NCBI GenBank assembly: GCA_903834975.1
Contig: CAILKX010000127.1
Span: 1 to 36,313 of the forward strand
Direction of reading: 5' to 3'
Source of the DNA: an uncultured Curvibacter sp.
GTDB taxonomy: Bacteria > Pseudomonadota > Gammaproteobacteria > Burkholderiales > Burkholderiaceae_C
Length of the DNA: 36,313 nucleotides
Positions 34,294 through 36,313 of the stretch are shown here, piece after piece (position 1 is the stretch's first letter; each line of letters starts with the position of its first letter). The position numbers and the translations under genes were made by a program. The notes beneath the pieces were generated by a model. That model made no database searches and was not told the origin of the DNA. It was given only the letters and a program-made list of their open reading frames with translations.

Positions 34294-35988
34294 TCATGCT
34301 CGGCTAAAGGACCGGTATTGGATGGCTTCGGCCAAATGGTCCATTTCGATGCGATCGGCGTTTGCCAAATCGGCAATCGTGCGGGACACGCGCAAGGCGC
34401 GGTGGACGCCGCGCGCAGACCACCCCAGCTTTTGCGCCGCCGACAGGAGCAAGCTTTGGGCTTTATCGGCCAAGGCCGTGTGCGCTTCCAAATGGGGGCC
34501 TTGCAAAGCGGCATTGGGAAGGCGTTGTCGCTGCATGGCTTTGGCTCGGGCTTGAATCACTCTTTTTTGGACTTCTTGGGATTCAGATGGAGAGGGGGTA
34601 GTGCCGCTGTTTTCAGCCCAAAGGGCCGTGAGCGGGACGGTGTTCACATGGAGGTGCAGATCGATTCGGTCCAGCAAGGGGCCGCTCAATCGGCTTTGGT
34701 AGCGGGCCACTTGTTCAGGGGTACAGCGGCAGTGTGGCGTTGTCGAGGCTGAAGGAACGGTGCGATGCGCCCCCAGCATGCCGCAGGGACAGGGGTTCAT
34801 CGCTGCAATCAATTGAAATTGGGCGGGGTATTCGGCACGGTGCGCGGCGCGGGCCAAGCGAATAACGCCTGTCTCCAAGGGTTCGCGCAAGGCCTCTAAG
34901 GCGGCTCTGGGGAACTCAGGCAGTTCATCTAAAAACAAGACGCCGTGGTGTGCGAGTGAAATTTCGCCAGGTTTCGGCGGTGAGCCCCCGCCGACCAAGG
35001 CCACCGCACTGGCGCTGTGGTGCGGGCTGCGCGTGGGCCTGACCCCCCAGCGTTCCGGCTTGAATTGAGCCGCTAGGCTGAGCACAGCGGCGCTGCTCAG
35101 GGCCTCGTCCAGGGTCATTGGCGGGAGTAAGTCGGAAAAGCGGCTCGCCAGCATGGACTTCCCAGAACCCGGCGGCCCCACCATCAACACGCTGTGCCCA
35201 CCCGCGGCGGCAATTTCGAGCGCCCGCTTGGCCCCGGCTTGGCCTTTGATGTCGGCCAAATCGCCTGCCTGCTGAGGGGGCCGACTTGGCGCTGCAGTCA
35301 TGACCGACTTCAAACTGGGGTTCAAGCGCGCCCAACCGGTCACAGAGGGAGAAAGAGAAGGAGAAGGCGAAGGAGAAGACGCGAGCGGCGGTGCAGGGGC
35401 AAATCGCAACGCCACATCGCGCAAATGTTCGGCCCGCCAAACGGGGGTGTCGGGCACCAACGCCGCTTCTTCTGCGCTGCCCGGCGGTAGCACCCACTGC
35501 ACCTCAGAACCGCTGGCGCCGGTGTTCAATGCATGAACCCTTTCATCGGCTGGCCCCTCTCTCTCCCTTGCTCCCTGCCCCCGAGTGGCAACCACCATCG
35601 CCAAGGCGCCGCGCACGGGTCTTAAGGCACCCGAAAGAGAGAGCTCGCCCGCAAACTCAAACGGACTCAAAGCGGCCGCATCGACTTGGCCACTGGCGGC
35701 CAGGATGCCCAATGCGATCGGTAGATCAAAGCGCCCGGATTCTTTGGGCAAGTCAGCGGGGGCCAGGTTGACGATGATTTTTTTGTTGTTCGGAAATACA
35801 AAACCCGAATTCACAATCGCTGAGCGAACCCGCTCGCGGGCTTCTTTGACTTCGGTGTCGGCCAACCCCACCAAGTTAAATCCAGGCAGACCGTTTGCCA
35901 GGTGCACCTCGATCAGGATGCGCGGCGCCAGCAACCCCAGCAAGGTCCGGCTGTTGACTTGGGCGTAATCGGACAAGGTGGCTTGCAT
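34294..35988 (-). CDS. comM: ComM/YifB-family AAA+ ATPase
   Basis: A 564-residue Mg-chelatase-like AAA+ protein; ComM in Vibrio is a hexameric helicase that moves branches during natural transformation. It has the N-terminal Lon-like domain (VHLANGLPGFNLVGLADTEV, NLAPADLPKESGRFDLP), a long linker, the AAA+ core with GPPGSGKSMLASR (Walker A), GVLFLDELPEF (Walker B), a CxCG..H..C zinc-like element (NPCPCGMLG) and the C-terminal chelatase fold. At about 560 residues it is longer than the usual 500; the excess is a linker (about 140-235) containing SPSPSPSLSPS encoded by a hexamer repeat. Its ATG lies inside an NtrC-type site. Confidence 0.93.
   Translation of the reverse strand: MQATLSDYAQVNSRTLLGLLAPRILIEVHLANGLPGFNLVGLADTEVKEARERVRSAIVNSGFVFPNNKKIIVNLAPADLPKESGRFDLPIALGILAASGQVDAAALSPFEFAGELSLSGALRPVRGALAMVVATRGQGAREREGPADERVHALNTGASGSEVQWVLPPGSAEEAALVPDTPVWRAEHLRDVALRFAPAPPLASSPSPSPSLSPSVTGWARLNPSLKSVMTAAPSRPPQQAGDLADIKGQAGAKRALEIAAAGGHSVLMVGPPGSGKSMLASRFSDLLPPMTLDEALSSAAVLSLAAQFKPERWGVRPTRSPHHSASAVALVGGGSPPKPGEISLAHHGVLFLDELPEFPRAALEALREPLETGVIRLARAAHRAEYPAQFQLIAAMNPCPCGMLGAHRTVPSASTTPHCRCTPEQVARYQSRLSGPLLDRIDLHLHVNTVPLTALWAENSGTTPSPSESQEVQKRVIQARAKAMQRQRLPNAALQGPHLEAHTALADKAQSLLLSAAQKLGWSARGVHRALRVSRTIADLANADRIEMDHLAEAIQYRSFSRA
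35349..35378. repeat. Five-unit GAGAAG hexamer repeat in comM
   Basis: GAGAAA, GAGAAG, GAGAAG, GCGAAG, GAGAAG in tandem on the plus strand encode the Ser-Pro repeat of the ComM linker. Six-base units keep frame, so copy changes would only alter linker length. Confidence 0.8.
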
Positions 35989-36000
35989 TTTTTTGGTGCA
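35984..36000. promoter_or_regulatory. NtrC-type site 1, overlapping the comM start
   Basis: TGCATT-N5-GGTGCA matches the NtrC consensus TGCACC-N5-GGTGCA at 10 of 12 positions. The comM start codon (35986-35988) lies within it. Its centre is 51 bases, about five helical turns, from site 2. Confidence 0.6.
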
Positions 36001-36034
36001 TCTTCAGTTCAGGGTTACACCCAACCCCCTTAAA

Positions 36035-36051
36035 AGCACCAATTTGGTGCC
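36035..36051. promoter_or_regulatory. NtrC-type site 2
   Basis: GCACC-AATTT-GGTGC (36036-36050) is a perfect inverted repeat fitting the core of the NtrC enhancer consensus. It lies about 70 bases upstream of the sigma-54 promoter, a usual enhancer distance. Confidence 0.75.
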
Positions 36052-36111
36052 TCAGCAGGGCGCGCTAAAGTCTTTTTGGGGCTGATTGGCTTTTGAATCC
36101 GCGTCGACATT

Positions 36112-36127
36112 TGGCACGAATTCTGCA
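36112..36127 (+). promoter_or_regulatory. Sigma-54 promoter of the P-II gene
   Basis: TGGCACGAATTCTGCA has GG (36113-36114) and GC (36125-36126) exactly 10 bases apart, the invariant -24/-12 spacing, with TGGCACG matching the -24 consensus fully. It lies 55 bases before the P-II start codon. Confidence 0.85.
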
Positions 36128-36143
36128 ATCACCGTTGTTTTAA

Positions 36144-36313
<170 letters not shown>

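Overview
The window looks like a near-origin segment of a betaproteobacterial chromosome, most likely Burkholderiales/Comamonadaceae. The grounds are gene content and style: dense packing with no gap over about 280 bases, a methionine synthase split into two genes with an SAH riboswitch between them, a long-form IF-1, the mnmG-rsmG-parA-parB cluster with parS sites, class II aldolase close to purC, and GTP-type PEP carboxykinase. No tRNA, rRNA, insertion sequence, prophage or CRISPR array was seen. The species cannot be named from sequence alone; a freshwater Limnohabitans/Rhodoferax-like lineage is a guess.

Layout. Bases 1-7250: start of purC (-), a secreted PQQ-type quinoprotein (+), fba (-), argC (-), then sucC-sucD-terC (+), ending in a 35-codon type IV prepilin-like ORF overlapping terC by 4 bases. 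Bases 7284-7830: infA (-) and an AT-rich gap with DnaA boxes, an IHF-type site, a GC patch and a run of DnaA-trios, which I read as oriC. Bases 7830-10473: a tightly overlapping ketosynthase-ACP-hydrolase operon and a YkgJ-type cysteine-cluster gene (-). Bases 10506-14954: mnmG-rsmG-parA-parB (+), with three parS-like sites embedded in coding sequence. Bases 15009-19398: a NarL/NarX-like two-component pair and a TonB-dependent receptor. Bases 19434-24434: minE-minD-minC, acetoacetyl-CoA synthetase and a LysR regulator (-). Bases 24579-27374: an unrecognised membrane protein (+), pckG (-) with an elaborate promoter/leader, and a 48-residue membrane protein (-). Bases 27463-33368: recQ (-) divergent from the split metH pair (+). 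Bases 33371-36313: fpr (-), comM (-), and the start of a P-II gene (+) behind a sigma-54 promoter with two NtrC-type sites.

How it fits together. One theme is replication and division: oriC, parABS, minCDE, and recQ nearby. A second is central carbon flow: aldolase, succinyl-CoA synthetase, PEP carboxykinase, acetoacetate activation. A third is regulation visible in DNA: the SAH riboswitch with an alternative RBS-masking hairpin, the NtrC/sigma-54 control of P-II, and tandem repeats plus a long hairpin at pckG. The least explained parts are the ketosynthase-ACP-hydrolase unit beside the origin, the prepilin fragment and the small membrane proteins.
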